Shown here piece after piece: positions 48,413 through 60,423 of a stretch of DNA of 64,000 bases. Location of the stretch: the NCBI GenBank assembly GCA_963169105.1, contig OY720637.1, positions 30,623,925 to 30,687,924 on the forward strand, in the 5' to 3' direction. The position numbers and the translations under genes are program-made. Within the stretch, counting starts at the first letter, position 1; every line of letters begins with the position of its first letter. Source of the DNA: Ceriagrion tenellum (Eukaryota > Arthropoda > Insecta > Odonata > Coenagrionidae). The notes under the pieces are model-generated. The model did no database searches, was not told the DNA's origin, and worked only from the letters and a program-made list of their open reading frames with translations.

Positions 48413-50369
48413 GTGACCAAATTACGTACACACTCAGTCGCGAATGGTATTTCCATTAATTTTAATTCAGAAAACATTTTTGGCGAATGTTCTCTGACAT
48501 TCACATGCATACACAAAATCAAGACGGGCACCACGCATCCAAACTTTTATGTTGAAGATTCCAATTGATATCGGGGGTCATCTTGAAGACTTTTAAGGCG
48601 AGTTTAACACCGGAATGTAGAACACTTTCACAGCGATATCATAAAAAAAAGAGATTCCTTCACAACACATAGACAAAAAACTTACATAAAAAGTTACGTT
48701 GCACGTTGAGAGCAATGTTTTCGTTGATATCAGTTTGTATTCGAATAATTCAAAGCAATACTGCGTGCTTTCATTGGCCCATGACGGCGCGCTGTGATTG
48801 GTCCCTTTCACTGAGAGAGAGATAGTGAAATAGTTGTTAGAGAGAGACAGATATATGACAATTAAATGTTATTAACTAAGAAAGTTAATTACCTTAAAAA
48901 TCATCAATTATTTTTTTGAGTCCTATCAAATACATAAGTATATTTATTACTGTTCCAAATTGCAACTTACTTCACCGTGAAGGCTCACAAATTTAAAGGG
49001 CCACTGTTTACATTCGGGAATGGGAGTGCACGGTCTGTGGGTCCTCCGTCTCTGCAGCGCCTCACGCGGGGCCAGGACGAACCTCCTCCACATCGCCACG
49101 GCAACGACATTCGTCCTTCGGAGGAACACAAGCACCAATAACGAAGGAAGACGATGTCTAAGGCATTGGTGGGGGGTAGGTGGTGTGATCCTCTAGTGAA
49201 TGTAATTTTTATTTTCTCATACGAAGCCCCACGCTCGCATCTCCCCAACTCACGAGGAGGAATGAAAGACAGACGGTGAGGAACACATGCACGAATTTCG
49301 GGCCAAGTCCATCCCCTTCCTACAACACCGAAATGTTTCCAACCACGAAGCGATATCGCCTTACTTATTTGCGTGCGCCGAGCTTTATTTCTTCATTGTC
49401 ATTTTTTTTACATTTTCTCTGTACCAATCCCAGCGAGAAACATAGAGAAGGGGGAGAGAGAGGGGGAGAGGAGAGGGATGGGGTGAGGTTCCTTCCTCCA
49501 CCGTCCAGCAATCAGCGCCGAGCGGAGGCAGAAGGAACCACTGGGGCCGGCAGAGAGCTCAAGAGTCACTCATAAAGAATCTACAGGCGTTGGAAATGAG
49601 ATTGGGAAGGTGAAATATGGCGATCAGGCACTGTACTGGAAAACGAATCACGCGCACGACACCCAAACATAGTTTCACTACGGCAAAACCTCGCATACTA
49701 TCCACGGAATTATGGAAAGAGAAGAGATGAAGCGAAGTCACTCAGAGTGAAACCTGATCACAAATACTCAATGCGTTTTATGTTTCGCCCCGACAGTGAA
49801 TTAGGGAGAAAATACCTTTAGAATAACGAAGGCGAAAGAACGAACGTGCTTAGAAGACGTCGGAGACAATTAACGCCCCCAAATGAGTAAAACCGAAAGG
49901 GAATAACGCTGAGGGATCAGGCACCGACAACAAAAAAATCGCCTGGATCACATAAAATAAATCGACAACATAATCAGGTAGTTTCAACTAAAAAAACTAA
50001 CATTTTATCACTCCAAAAAGAAATTTGCAAAGAAAAGCGATTGCAGACAAATCGCTACGGAACCAGTACGACTTACTAGTAACATTCATGAGAATGTGTA
50101 AGACGCTAAAATTACTTCGAATGCGACAACAATCATTACGATCAGCCCACGTCATTTTGAATTCACAATTCCGAGGGGCTTCTGCCAGTCACCACAGAAA
50201 GGATTGATTGGTCGCAAGTAAGGTATGGTGACAGCATCGAAAACTGAGAACGCCGGGTAAATCTAGTCATAAGAAGGAAATGTTCTAGAACTTGTTCCGC
50301 GATGAGAGATGGTATCACCTAGGCTAGGCCGAATCAAAATTGCTCCGAGTATCATCACTTACATCAACA
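48413..50369. other. CpG-rich non-coding stretch beside the exon block
   Basis: GA-rich words (AGAGAGAGATAG) occur at 48.81-48.85 kb. From about 48.96 to 49.32 kb the DNA is CpG-rich and would suit a promoter for a minus-strand gene, but no TATA or initiator could be assigned. GA-rich DNA lies at 49.44-49.48 kb. No further exon was recognised. Confidence 0.4.
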
Positions 50370-50415
50370 AATTACCCTGCAAGCCACCTCGCGGGTGTTT
50401 GGCAGGGGTGCTAGC
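50360..50415 (-). mobile_element. isolated LINE 3'-terminal stem-loop fragment
   Basis: On the minus strand this reads GCACCCCTGCCAAACACCCG, then GTGGCTTGCAGGGT, the same 3'-terminal stem-loop as the LINE copies at 11.9, 37.6 and 60.9 kb. A decayed tail (GTTGATGTAA) follows. No reverse-transcriptase coding sequence is attached, so it is a severely 5'-truncated or eroded copy. Confidence 0.7.
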
Positions 50416-53400
50416 TAACTCCCAAACTGACAATAATTTACCACAATTCTCTCATCCCAACGAACTAACTAAAACATAAACCTACCTATTATATGCACAA
50501 ATACATTACTTCTTTCCATTCCACTAGGGTGATATTCCCCCTCTTTCGCAGCTTGGTTAGCTACTCCTTTTCAATAAAAAAAACCTCCCGTTTTCTTGGC
50601 AGAGGACCAAAGAGGAAAAAAAAACCTTCGGACCACTTCTTCGCTATCGCCCGCGATGCCCCCCCCCTCCCCCCCGCAACCGGCTAGGTTAGACTAAGAG
50701 AGGCGGAGTCGCTCGCATCTCATTACTCAAAAGGGGACAAGCCGAAGTAGAAGTTGCCACGAAGTTGAGTTCATTCGGGGGGTTTGGGGTAGAGGGGACA
50801 CGAAAACACTCCCACTTAATGAGAATCACGACGAAAATTTGATACCGGGTCAAAATATTTCGTGCGACAGTGATGTTGAAGACAGGCGCGTAATTGATGA
50901 CGCGGGTGGGAATGCAGTCACCATGAATGAGTATCGGACGAAAAACATATCATCACTCACTTTTGGAGCAATGAACTGCATTTTTAACGGAAGACGGCCT
51001 GAAAATGAACACAAAATGTACCTGGAAGAAAGACAATCACAGCTCACAACTAATATGATAAGCAAACACAATACCTCTCGAGCCTCACTCAGCAATCCCA
51101 AAAATAAAGAGCCATCACAGAAGATTAATTATGATTTTCGGTTAGGCCAAAAATAATCTCTCACCAGAAACCCACTTATCGCACAAAGGGTAAATTACTT
51201 TCTTCCCGTAGAATTACCAATAGTATGTTTATTGGATATCCAACAAGCCGTTAGGATGACAATACCCAAATCACGAAGATATTGCAAAAAATTCCATCCA
51301 AAAGTCAAATCCGAGCACTTAACAAAGTCGAAAATTTGATTATTATCTAAACATGAGAAAATATGTACGGAATTTAGAGCAGCCTCGTCAATCGCTGAAT
51401 ACAAAAACCACAAAAGCAACATTGTTGACTTGAAATGGGAAAACATCCGAATCGGCGCACGTATCTACAGGCAACGGGGGGGCTGCAGGCTATGTAACAG
51501 AGTAGATCAACTAGGGGGCATCATCAAGGAGAAAAGTGAATGATTTATGGCTCAAAACCGCCGCTCTCCAAGAACAGCCACCATTCAGGCTTGGCAGTTC
51601 ACGCTGCCGAGTTGATTGCGGACCAAGGCTACGAGTGATACACGTCTTCGGGCACAGAGGCCGGCAGAACAGGCCGGAAAACCATAAGGTTCTGGGGCCT
51701 AAAAAACCACGCCGACGGGCAGACGAGTGATGCTCCGGGGAAGCAATGGCACGACACGGTTTTATCTTCGCAAAGCAAGTGCAAGAATTATTCACAATTA
51801 CAGGCGACACCTGCAACTCACCCTTCTGACGACAGGCGGCAGAAATTCGGACTGAAAATTCAACAAAGAACACAAGATGAGCGACTCCGCTTCGTCACCC
51901 ACTCCCATTGTGCAAATCCTCTTCGCACTATCAGTGAGAGCTTACTGCTTCCATTACGACGACCATCCACAAAAGTAAACGGAAGATTCCACATCAACGA
52001 GTATGTAACTAAATAGATTACACGACAATAGATCACGCCATCCTTGAACGCTAGCAAGGCAACAATGAAAGATTAAACACATCCAACGAGCAATACGAAA
52101 TCCACAATTCCCTTTAATTTTCAACAAATGCTAACGATCTCGTGTTATCATAACAGTCGGTGTGAGAGAATAAATCGTTTTCATCAAACAAAACCTTGTA
52201 GCATCATAGTTTAACGAGGTAAGGTCGCCGAGAAACAAACTACTACAGGAAGGGATTAATTGGGAATGAACATTTGAAGTTTCTTCGTGAAGTGAGGGCC
52301 AAACGCATGTATTTCGTCGGGACAAGGGCGCAATGAGGGGAATCGCTGCGATGAGTGCACGGGAGCCGGAAGTGACTGTTTCAAGAGGAGAATAGAATGA
52401 GGAAGTGGAATATTTGAGGGCCCAAGGACCACCGAAGGGTGACGTATGACGGGCAAACCGGCCGGCTACATTTAAAAGAATATGAATCACGAGGGCCGAG
52501 TAACAGAAGCATACCGAAATACGATGCTGTGCGACCGTTGGCACGACAATGAAAGTCAACAGTCTGCCCATTTGAACTAGTTAATTCCCCGGCAACCAGC
52601 CAGCTGATCTGAGATTAACGGTCGAACGGACGAACTTTCCAGAATAAACAGCGAAATACTTGGATAAAGAAATAAATTGATTATAATTTCATATTACGTT
52701 TAGTTCTCCTTCTCCTACACGTACATTCTGATCCAATTGAATGAATCATCTGCCGGCAAAATAGGGAAAGGAATTCCAAATCGGATTATATACCGAGTGA
52801 AAACGATCCGATCCCTTTCGTTATCAACTGCCACGATTTTCTTCGAATTTCAGGACTGCTCTCTCTCCCTCACACTGGAAACAGTCGTAAATAAGTGGTA
52901 AATTGCACTCCTCTCCGTACTATCGTCCCACTGGTACCAGCACGTTGCTGAAAACAGGCTAGATAGAGAACCAACTAATTTACGAGCATCTACGAACAAA
53001 CGGAGGAGATAAAAAAGCGTTCGATTGAGCATGGGGGTCCGTCAGGAATGTGTAAAGAGCGACAAACACCCAACTTCTAATTCAACATAAAAGAACTTCG
53101 AACAAAACAAAAAAAAATAATGAAATAAAATACCAAAAATAAAAGAGTATATATAATGGCTTGTTTTCTATCTTACCTTGTCACTCATACATGCAGATAT
53201 GTGTACATCTCTTTGTCTCATACGTGCGCCGAAATAACTCCCTTCTTCAGAAAACATTTGCAGACTGAATCATTAGCCTGACGTCCCTCCGCAGTGATCA
53301 CATAAACACAAACTCCTCCACAAATTTTGAAATTGGTAAACAACAACAGACGAAACGTCAGAATTCGTGGATAAACAATAAGTATTCGAGGACCACGATT

Positions 53401-54185
53401 TCGTCAGACGTCAGTGCGGGAGATTAGGGAAGCGATAAGTAGAGGGGGGATGAGAAGGGGAAGTATGTACCACGGTCGTAATGAGGGCTTCCGACGTTTC
53501 CGGATAAGGTTAGACTGAACAAAAGAACTGTTAACAACCAACCAAAACGGCGATGAACTTGTAAAACGAACCCATGGGGAATTTATAATAAAGAACACTA
53601 TTATATATGCATCACAAACGATCCACAACTCGCATCGCGTCAAAAAAAACGGCGTTTTCGATGGGGTATGTTCGGGTTAACATACCCTCACCACACCTGA
53701 TACCCGAGGTAACTTCGCCGGACTTCCTACACACTTCAGATCGTTGAGGTGCTGAGGGGTTGACCGGTATCCACCGAGCCGGCCAACCCAAGTCACCGGT
53801 AGGGCCGCTGAACTTTCTTCCCTGTCCTAAATCTCTCTCCTGAATTCCATCAACACCTCCTTCCTTCCGAATAAACAACACTCCTCACAACCATTTTCTC
53901 TCTCTCGTTTCATGAGGTTACTCACATCATGGCCCATCTGCCCCATGTTCTCCGGGCGGTGTTCGAGCGGCGTTATGCCCGGCGGGAGAGGCGGCAAAGT
54001 GTCAGGTTCGGACGCGTTCGAGACCGGAATCTTGGCGGATTCTCTCCTGCGGTTCCTTCGGCCGCCGTTGCCGGCCGGCGCGACCACCACGGCCCTGGGA
54101 CGTCTGTGCTGGAACGGCTGACAGCAGCCGCAACCGGCGCTGGGGTATGGTACGGCGGCCAGACGAGTCTCATCACCGTCCGGAG
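50416..54185. other. non-coding stretch with one long unexplained open frame
   Basis: A C-rich run lies at 50659-50675. The plus-strand frame 50698-51156 stays open for about 152 codons; its second half (from the M of NAVTMNEYRTKN) is strongly purine-first, but A-richness alone could cause that and no domain is recognised. 53.65-54.2 kb is GC- and CpG-rich, with overlapping long frames on both strands, and leads into a tRNA-like segment. No gene is called. Confidence 0.45.
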
Positions 54186-54295
54186 GACGGTGGGCTACCG
54201 CTGCTGGGGATTGAACCGGGTGCCTCGTGGTCGCTGTGGAACCGATGCCCCCGGGTTCAATGCCCACTATCCTCTCCACTGAGACCGCCGTGTTT
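54186..54295 (-). mobile_element. tRNA-like (SINE head) segment
   Basis: The minus strand carries a B-box-like CGGTTCAATCCC (54207-54218). About 60-70 bases upstream of it is an A-box-like AGTGGAGAGGATAGTGGGC, with a second TTCAA word between them. The spacing would suit a tRNA with a long variable arm. It is not an intact tRNA, as no acceptor stem could be paired. The GC-rich DNA to the left (53.65-54.18 kb) may be the body of the same element, but this is inference. Confidence 0.35.
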
Positions 54296-54839
54296 ACAGA
54301 TTGCTGGCAAGGTTTGGGTGACGAAAAATGACGAGGTCGTCAGAACGTTGGAACTCTCCCAAGACAAGGAGAGTAAGCCGGTGCCGGGTTGAGCGCCGAG
54401 GTGAGATCTTCCGAAGGCGTTAAAACTGCCAAAAGACGGCACCGAAAACTGTCTTCAATTCAGCGGTCGAAACGACGGTGCAGGTTCGCGACTCTTCACT
54501 CCAAAGACTTCTGTTTTTCCTTCCTTCTTGCAGCTCTCTCAGGAATCTTAAGACCGTGATCCGTTCGGGAATATAATCTCCTTCCTTCCTCCGGGCAACT
54601 TCGTTTTTAAAAAGCGCGTCCTTCTAGGCGAAATACGTACAAAATATAACTCTTTAAACTTGCAGAACGAAGAATGCCGGACGAGCGAACAGAGAAACTT
54701 CCTACTGGCGGTTCACAAACGGGCTGGAGAGAGCGGAAGAAAAAATTTACACGTGTGTCTTTGAGCAGCTCTCGAACCCAACTGAGGAGAGCAAGTTGAA
54801 GCAAGGCAATCATCTGTTCAATTCCCTCCCCTATCTTCC

Positions 54840-55275
54840 CCATCCCACTCGCCCCGACAGCGGTGGAGGGGAAGTTGCCGGGCGGGTGGGGGGAGGGTTC
54901 CTCGCTGGGAGGGAGGGGGAGTTAAGGGGAAGCGAGAAGGGGACGGCGGTGTGAGGTGTGGGAGGGGAAGGAATGGTTGGTCACGGAGGGGAGGGAGAAC
55001 CCAGCCATTGGTCGGCTGGAAATTTGCCGCGCGGGTTGCATCAGCACAGGAGAAAAGAAGCGGAGGTGGAGGAGGGAGGAAAAGGGAAGGAATGGAAGAG
55101 GAAAGTGGTGAAGAGGTGGGAAAATGGAAGAAAGAGAAGGGAGATGGGAGAAAGATGGGAAGGGAGAAAGGTTTTCTGGGGTTCGCCGTGGAGGTGAGAA
55201 GTTGAAGTCATGGGACGGGAGGGGAGGGATGGCTCGAAGACGAGGTGGGGGAGGTCGAGAGGGGGGTACGGCGGG
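54840..55275 (+). repeat. long polypurine (GGA/GAA) tract
   Basis: Over 430 bases the plus strand is dominated by G and A, most strictly at about 55060-55190. Frames in several registers stay open through it (R/E/G/K-rich on plus, F/P/S/L-rich on minus) for compositional reasons. Such tracts can form triplex DNA and stall polymerases. Confidence 0.85.
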
Positions 55276-56784
55276 CGCCTAGCAACGAAAGCGCCCCAGG
55301 GAACCCCTCCCACTTCACTTCCCCCTTCCACCCGTCTTTAGGAGGGGGAGAGCACTGGGCCCGACTAGCAGCTTACCCATTCCGCCACCGTGCGCGCTGA
55401 GGTCGGCACACGATCTATTCGGCGTCCGTCGTGTATTGTGCCGATGCACGGGTGACCCCGTGCCGTCGGACTACGTGTATGCATTGCTCATACTTTTCGA
55501 TGCTCGCCTCGGGAGTGACTATGCGTACGTAAAGGCTGTATCAGACACGGGGACTGAAAAACGCTCGGATTGAGTCATTCCTTCCCGGCGGTCTCGGGGT
55601 GTTTTTTTTCTCTCAGCTGCTGCACAGTGCTAACTTCTCAACCGACGCAACCATCCTCCTTAGGATGGGGACGGGAAGACAAAAGACTCCTCTATCAGTC
55701 CAGGCCTTCCTCATCTTCGTATCTTCCTTTATATCTTTCCTGCCAGGAGACGAAGAAGCCTTGCTTTTATTCCCGCTTCGCCTCCTCTGTCGTGAACTCA
55801 CGAGTCGACTCCATGCACCGACAACTTTTGTCATATACTCCCGCATCCTCTTCGCGATCTTGGTTCCTCTTTGCGTCTTCCGTCGACCCGGGTTCGCCTC
55901 CGCACGGCTTCTTCCGCCTCTGTTGCCAGGTGAAAAGGACTGTGACGTAACTCCGGAGATGGATGAAAGTTATATTGTGTAGTGTGTGTTATTGGTTGGT
56001 TTCTTGTCAAGACGTTCCTCACAATAAGAAGCCCTCCCTTCTTCCCTCCTTATCCGCATCCCTTACTATTCTTTACGCTCAACTTGTATCTTCTGGGCAC
56101 CGTCTTCTATCTGTCTACCACGGTCAATCACCCTCTCTACTTCCCAAAGGAGACCCTTTCTCATGTCCTCTTCCTCTTTCATCTTCGGTTCCTTCCCTAC
56201 CCATGACTCTCCGTTTGTCAGATCTATAAAAACGGTCGTCCCTCTCCGAATCCTCTCGCTTTATTGCTTATGACTAAGGTTCGGGGTCTTCTGCCCTCCC
56301 AGAAATTATTTTTATCTCTCGCCCGGGTCAACGTCTATGTACTTGATGTTTCTGGTCTTAGGGCGATTTCGTGTAACGCGGCTAAGGCTTATTTCGTTAA
56401 CTTTCAAGATACGGTCAGCATGATATTGCCAGTAAATGTCATTTTTTCAGGGTTCCCCTTGCGTCACGGGGACGGTTTGGTCCTCCCAAGTGTCGAACGT
56501 TTGAAAGCAAGCCGTAGCGAGGTTGGTTGAAGGTTAAATCAGTTGCCGAACCTTCTGTGACAATGGGAAGTGCAACGGAAATCGTATGATTTCAGAATCT
56601 CCTTCCTATTGGTTGGGAGGTACGTAATCGGGGACGCAATTACTACGTCGAGCGAGCTCTTTGTAACGGTCGGAGTTCCAACAATGATGCCGGCAAAACA
56701 TTCGCTTGATTTGAGATTTTGAGTCTAACGAACTTTTTCGCAAGGCAACTGAATCACTTTGTGTGACGCGACAATACTTGTCGA
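55276..56784. other. C/T-rich non-coding stretch, nothing recognised
   Basis: Pyrimidine-rich plus-strand DNA at 55.6-56.25 kb, with two overlapping frames of about 126 codons in different registers. Both are serine- and leucine-rich and unrecognised. Overlapping frames of equal length argue that neither is under coding constraint. Confidence 0.45.
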
Positions 56785-56870
56785 TTGGATTGATGTGGTG
56801 TTGGTGGTACACAGGCTTCACGTCCTGAGGGTCCGGGTTCGAATACCGGCGGCGGCTTAGATTTAACTTT
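56785..56870 (+). mobile_element. tRNA-derived SINE head
   Basis: TGGTGGTACACAGGCTTC (A-box-like, about 56800-56817) is followed at normal tRNA spacing by GGGTTCGAATACC (B-box, 56835-56847). The remainder does not fold as a tRNA gene, which is the usual state of a SINE head. The SINE body and its end are not resolved. Confidence 0.5.
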
Positions 56871-56931
56871 GGAATGCCGATCTTCGCTTAGTCGTTGTGC
56901 TGAGGTCAATTCTTCTATATCTAAATGATAT

Positions 56932-57050
56932 CTTGCAAGCTGACTCAAGGGAGTGTGGTGGGGGGTGTAGTACCCAGTTAAATTTCACATATAGTTCATA
57001 CCATGCAAGCCACATCAAGGGTATCAGGCAGGGGGTGAGTCACCACCAAC
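56932..57050 (-). mobile_element. two decayed LINE 3'-terminal stem-loops in tandem
   Basis: TGCAAGCTGACTCAAGGG at about 56934 and TGCAAGCCACATCAAGGG at about 57003 are each followed by a GT-rich GGGGGTG segment. They match the reverse complement of the LINE terminal stem-loop, 71 bp apart and in the same orientation. Both are degraded and neither carries coding sequence. Confidence 0.55.
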
Positions 57051-57985
57051 ATATAGTACACTGTACTCCTATAAAGTGATGAAATTGTTAAATTAAATTG
57101 GTACTATTGATAAATAAAAAAAAAAATAATGTCCCAATTTTTAGACTCAGAGGGTGCCTTTCGTTGAGGTTTGGCCAATCTCGACGCCGGGTATCCCTTT
57201 CCTGCCCTTTCTCCTCTTCCGAATAAAATTCTCCACCCGACAACGATCTATAATGGTTATCCTCAGGTTCGGCACGTTCCCTAAACAATCAACAAGCAAG
57301 CGGCCATGTTTGTACGACGGTGGCGTGAAGGCGAAGCTTCAAAGTATTCAGAACTCGTAAATTCACGAGCAAGGTTATGATTTATCAAGGAATTTCACCG
57401 CACTTCATATCTACGTCAACGAAATATCGTGAAAACCACCCTCTAAGGGTCTCTCACGGGGTTATTAAAAATATACCTGTAATTTGTTGAAGCAAAAAAT
57501 AATTGAGAATCCGTGATGTGGCGGAACTTATTCATGACGAAAAAATAATTTATTGCAATATGAGAGAGTTTCAGGCGTAACTTTATGGAGATATTGTTTA
57601 TCCATATTGGCAAAAGTGAAATAAATCGATAATTTTTTCCGCACTTTTAATGAACACCGACCATGGTTTCGACGCTTTACGTCACTATCATGGCATAAAA
57701 TTAACTTTCATATTCGATATATATCCCTTAGCAAAACAAAGTTAGGTGGGGGTAGGTTATAGCAGTTGAGAGGTTAAAGGGGGGACTCATAGAGGTGGGT
57801 TCAAAGCGACGTGATAGCAAGCTTTTTTTCCTTCTTTTCTGGTTCCCCATAACTATTGTTAACTTGTAAAAACATCGCGTGACAGGGTAGACACTCCCTG
57901 AAAAAGACACCTTTTAAGTTTATTTAATTTATTCGCCAAAATGCCGAAAACATTTCCTTGAAATTATTCATCGGTCGCTTCGTTA
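57051..57985. other. AT-rich non-coding stretch, nothing recognised
   Basis: An A-rich run lies at 57113-57128. 57.4-57.75 kb is AT-rich. No coding frame or element boundary was recognised. Confidence 0.5.
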
Positions 57986-57989
57986 CCAG

Positions 57990-58105
57990 TAAATTTGGAC
58001 ATCCACCGTGTCCTGGGTGATGGAAAATACAACCAGGTGAGACTCGAACCCGCGACCCTGATGTTGGAAGGCGAGGACTATACCGTCGTGCTGCTGACAC
58101 TTTCG
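57990..58105 (-). mobile_element. tRNA-derived SINE head
   Basis: On the minus strand, GTCAGCAGCACGACGGTATA leads through a loop region to GGTCGCGGGTTCGAGTCTCA, a near-consensus Pol III B-box (about 58039-58051). The A-box is weaker. The spacing is tRNA-like. Downstream, the sequence (TCACCCAGGACACGGTGGAT) would be the SINE body, leading to lower coordinates. Confidence 0.55.
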
Positions 58106-58169
58106 AAGTTCACTTATATGTACTCCTATAGTGATTCCTCTTACCAATTTCCCCCCTTTTTCCACGGTT

Positions 58170-58205
58170 GGTGTCCTATCCACCCCCCCCCCCTGCCACA
58201 CGCCC
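58170..58205 (+). mobile_element. possible LINE 3' stem-loop remnant next to a C-run
   Basis: A run of 11 C (58183-58193) is followed by TGCCACACGCCCATAACCC, resembling the first arm of the LINE terminal stem-loop (compare CCCTGCCACACGCCCGTGCG at 61.44 kb). The second arm is not recognisable, so the call is tentative. Confidence 0.25.
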
Positions 58206-59068
58206 ATAACCCTAAGCATAGTCATGTTTGTAAGTCAAGAGATCGGGTGACCGAGTGCAGAATGCTCTCGGTGTGCAGTGAACACTCCGTAAATCACGCC
58301 GGCTTCACTTTCTCCCGAGGTAATTCAAAGCCACCTTTACCCCTCTCCCTATTCACCCGCCCTCCCTCCGCCCCTTACCTTTTTACCGCCCCTTACTCCG
58401 TTTCCAACTCCCTCTTTCGGTCCGCCATTGGTGCCGTAATCCGCCGCGGTAAAGGAAGGGCAGCACATTCGCCCCAACGACAGGGTTTTTTTCCGTGAGC
58501 TTCTCCCGCAAGTGATAATGCAAAGGGCTTCCAGGCCAAGACAGGCGACTGTGCGACACTGTACGGTATTTTCCGCCAACAAAAAAGGACCTCGACATTC
58601 AAGATGAATGCTGTCATTGAAATTACCACTCTCATTAGGCAGATCATGCTCTTTACACCTATTTTAATAACTTCCAATAAAATAACGCCATTCAGCATTC
58701 TGTGTTTTTTCAGATGAATTAATATACCAAGGTAACTATGCATAATATCCCTGATGTTTTCGATCTAAAACTTAAAACTGAATTCATGGGTAAGATTCAT
58801 GCTCAGCCTTCAAAGAGATGTACACATAGCGCCATACCTAAAGGAAATCGGATGGCTGACCACCAAAAACAGACGGAAATATTTCCTAGCCTCAATCTTC
58901 GTTTGATTATTTCTTCATAAAAAGCCCAACAATTGGATGTTTTCTTCATAAAAATGCCTAAAATCACCACTACTGCTACAATACTATACTGCAAGGACTG
59001 ATGTAAATTTTCTACACTCTTCAACTCATTGGACAAACTGTTTTCAAAAATCATAACAGGTAATAGGA

Positions 59069-59545
59069 TTCAACTTCTGGAATTTCCTCCCAGATGAAGT
59101 AAAAAAAGGCCCCAACGATAAAAGCTTTCCAGTCAAAGATCTCAAGCTTATTACTAATTACTAATTTATGAGCCACTTTATCAAATGAATCTTTAGTTAT
59201 TTATTTTTTCCTGTGGATTTTTGTCATTGTTCGCTCATCATTGCCTTTATACCGATAGTTTGCTATGGTCACTATATCATTGTCGTTCTTTATTATATTT
59301 GTTTGTTGATATTTTTACAATTATTTCTTAGCTCTATTATGTGTTTGTAGCATAATCAATTTAATTATGTAATTATTCATGTAAGGGAGGGACTCAACAC
59401 CTTTGCGTTCACTCAGTGATCCCTCACAACATTTAAGTGTGTGTAGTGTTTTATTATTTTTCATGTTTTACTTACTATGTAATTTGATTTATAATCATAG
59501 AGGACATAACGTCCTGGATCAATTATTTTTTTTTCATTCATTAAT
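59069..59545 (+). mobile_element. second LINE type: C-terminal relic plus 3' UTR
   Basis: The frame 59069-59164 reads FNFWNFLPDEVKKGPNDKSF and ends PVKDLKLITNY before TAA. The W-N-x-L-P-x-E/D-V ... F-K/P-x-x-L pattern is the usual extreme C-terminus of CR1/Jockey-class reverse transcriptases. About 380 bp of T-rich, CpG-poor DNA follow, resembling a LINE 3' UTR. They close with the short hairpin AGGAC-ATAAC-GTCCT near 59500 and a T-run. It is not the family of the 12, 37 and 60 kb copies. The upstream limit is unknown; CpG-poor DNA begins near 58600. Confidence 0.5.
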
Positions 59546-60423
59546 TTGTTGAAATATTAACGCGGAATGAGAAACGAACTTAAAATTTCTTCGTATTTGC
59601 GCGCTCACTTTTGACTTACCGACATTCCGATGTGATATACCTAATCCAAACTATCCGTTTAAATCAATTTAGCGTAAAGGTTACCTCATCTTTCAGTAAA
59701 CAAGGCATTATAAAATGAGGCGGTGAGAATACAGTCGCATGCGGATGGTTGGAAGTGGTAAGCCGGCCCTGCGCATCTCAGCGTAAGGTGCTGCCACCTT
59801 CAGCGGCGGCGGCGGCGACCACAGTCAACGCATAGCCCGGGCGTCAGTCAAGTTTCTCAATTCCATTCATTCGCTCCTGTTATTCGCCTCGGGCGGCCAG
59901 TCTGAGAGGGCAATGGGAAGATTCGAGAGAGAACGCTCAAGGCAAAGGTAGAAGCGAGCATAGGTCTCGGTTTAGGCTGGTAAGAAATCTGAAACGAATA
60001 TTACAGAACATTACAAGTTCCGCTCGAGAAAGTAGCCGGAGGAGGAGGAAGGGGTCCCTTGACAACAGACCCCTCCCCTCTCAGTTTAATTCTTCGACTG
60101 TCTGAGACTAGAATATTCCAAGATCCCAAAGCTTGAGAAAGCGAAGTATGTGAAATAATTTTGAATACGAGATTTGGCCGGAAAGTAATGCCCCATATAT
60201 TTTTCAGCTCCCTACAAACGGGAATCATTTCGTTGAAACGGTCATCGAGACACGCATCACCATTGGTCGCAAAGCATTATCAGGTTATCAGTGCGATATA
60301 TCTGTCACGTCAAAAATACTAACCAGTAGTTGTGTGCCTTTAGTAGTGTACTGCATGGTAGCATGTTCTTGTGCGTAGCACTCTCCTAGCTCCTAGTTTC
60401 TGGTCTGACTGCGCACTGTAGTA
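59546..60423. other. non-coding stretch, possible transposon end
   Basis: A (GCG)n-like run lies at 59803-59818. GGCCGGAAAGTAATGCCCCA near 60177 resembles the GGAAAGTAATGC word common near ends of insect mariner-like elements, but no partner inverted repeat or transposase was seen, so no element is called. Confidence 0.35.

Noticed and set aside
54951..55331. K/E/G-rich frames around 55 kb
   Set aside because: Same reason: a 430-bp polypurine tract keeps several frames open at once.
55570..55982. Two overlapping frames of about 126 codons in different registers
   Set aside because: Both are pyrimidine-driven S/L-rich sequences, and equal-length overlapping frames argue against coding constraint on either.
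56785..56870. Possible functional tRNA gene
   Set aside because: A- and B-box-like words are present but the acceptor stem does not pair, so it is treated as a SINE head.
57995..58498. 167-codon plus-strand frame
   Set aside because: It runs antisense through a SINE head (58.0-58.1 kb) and across an 11-C run. It is a chance opening.
60170..60215. GGAAAGTAATGC word suggesting a mariner-like end
   Set aside because: Only one short word matches. No inverted partner or transposase fragment was found nearby.
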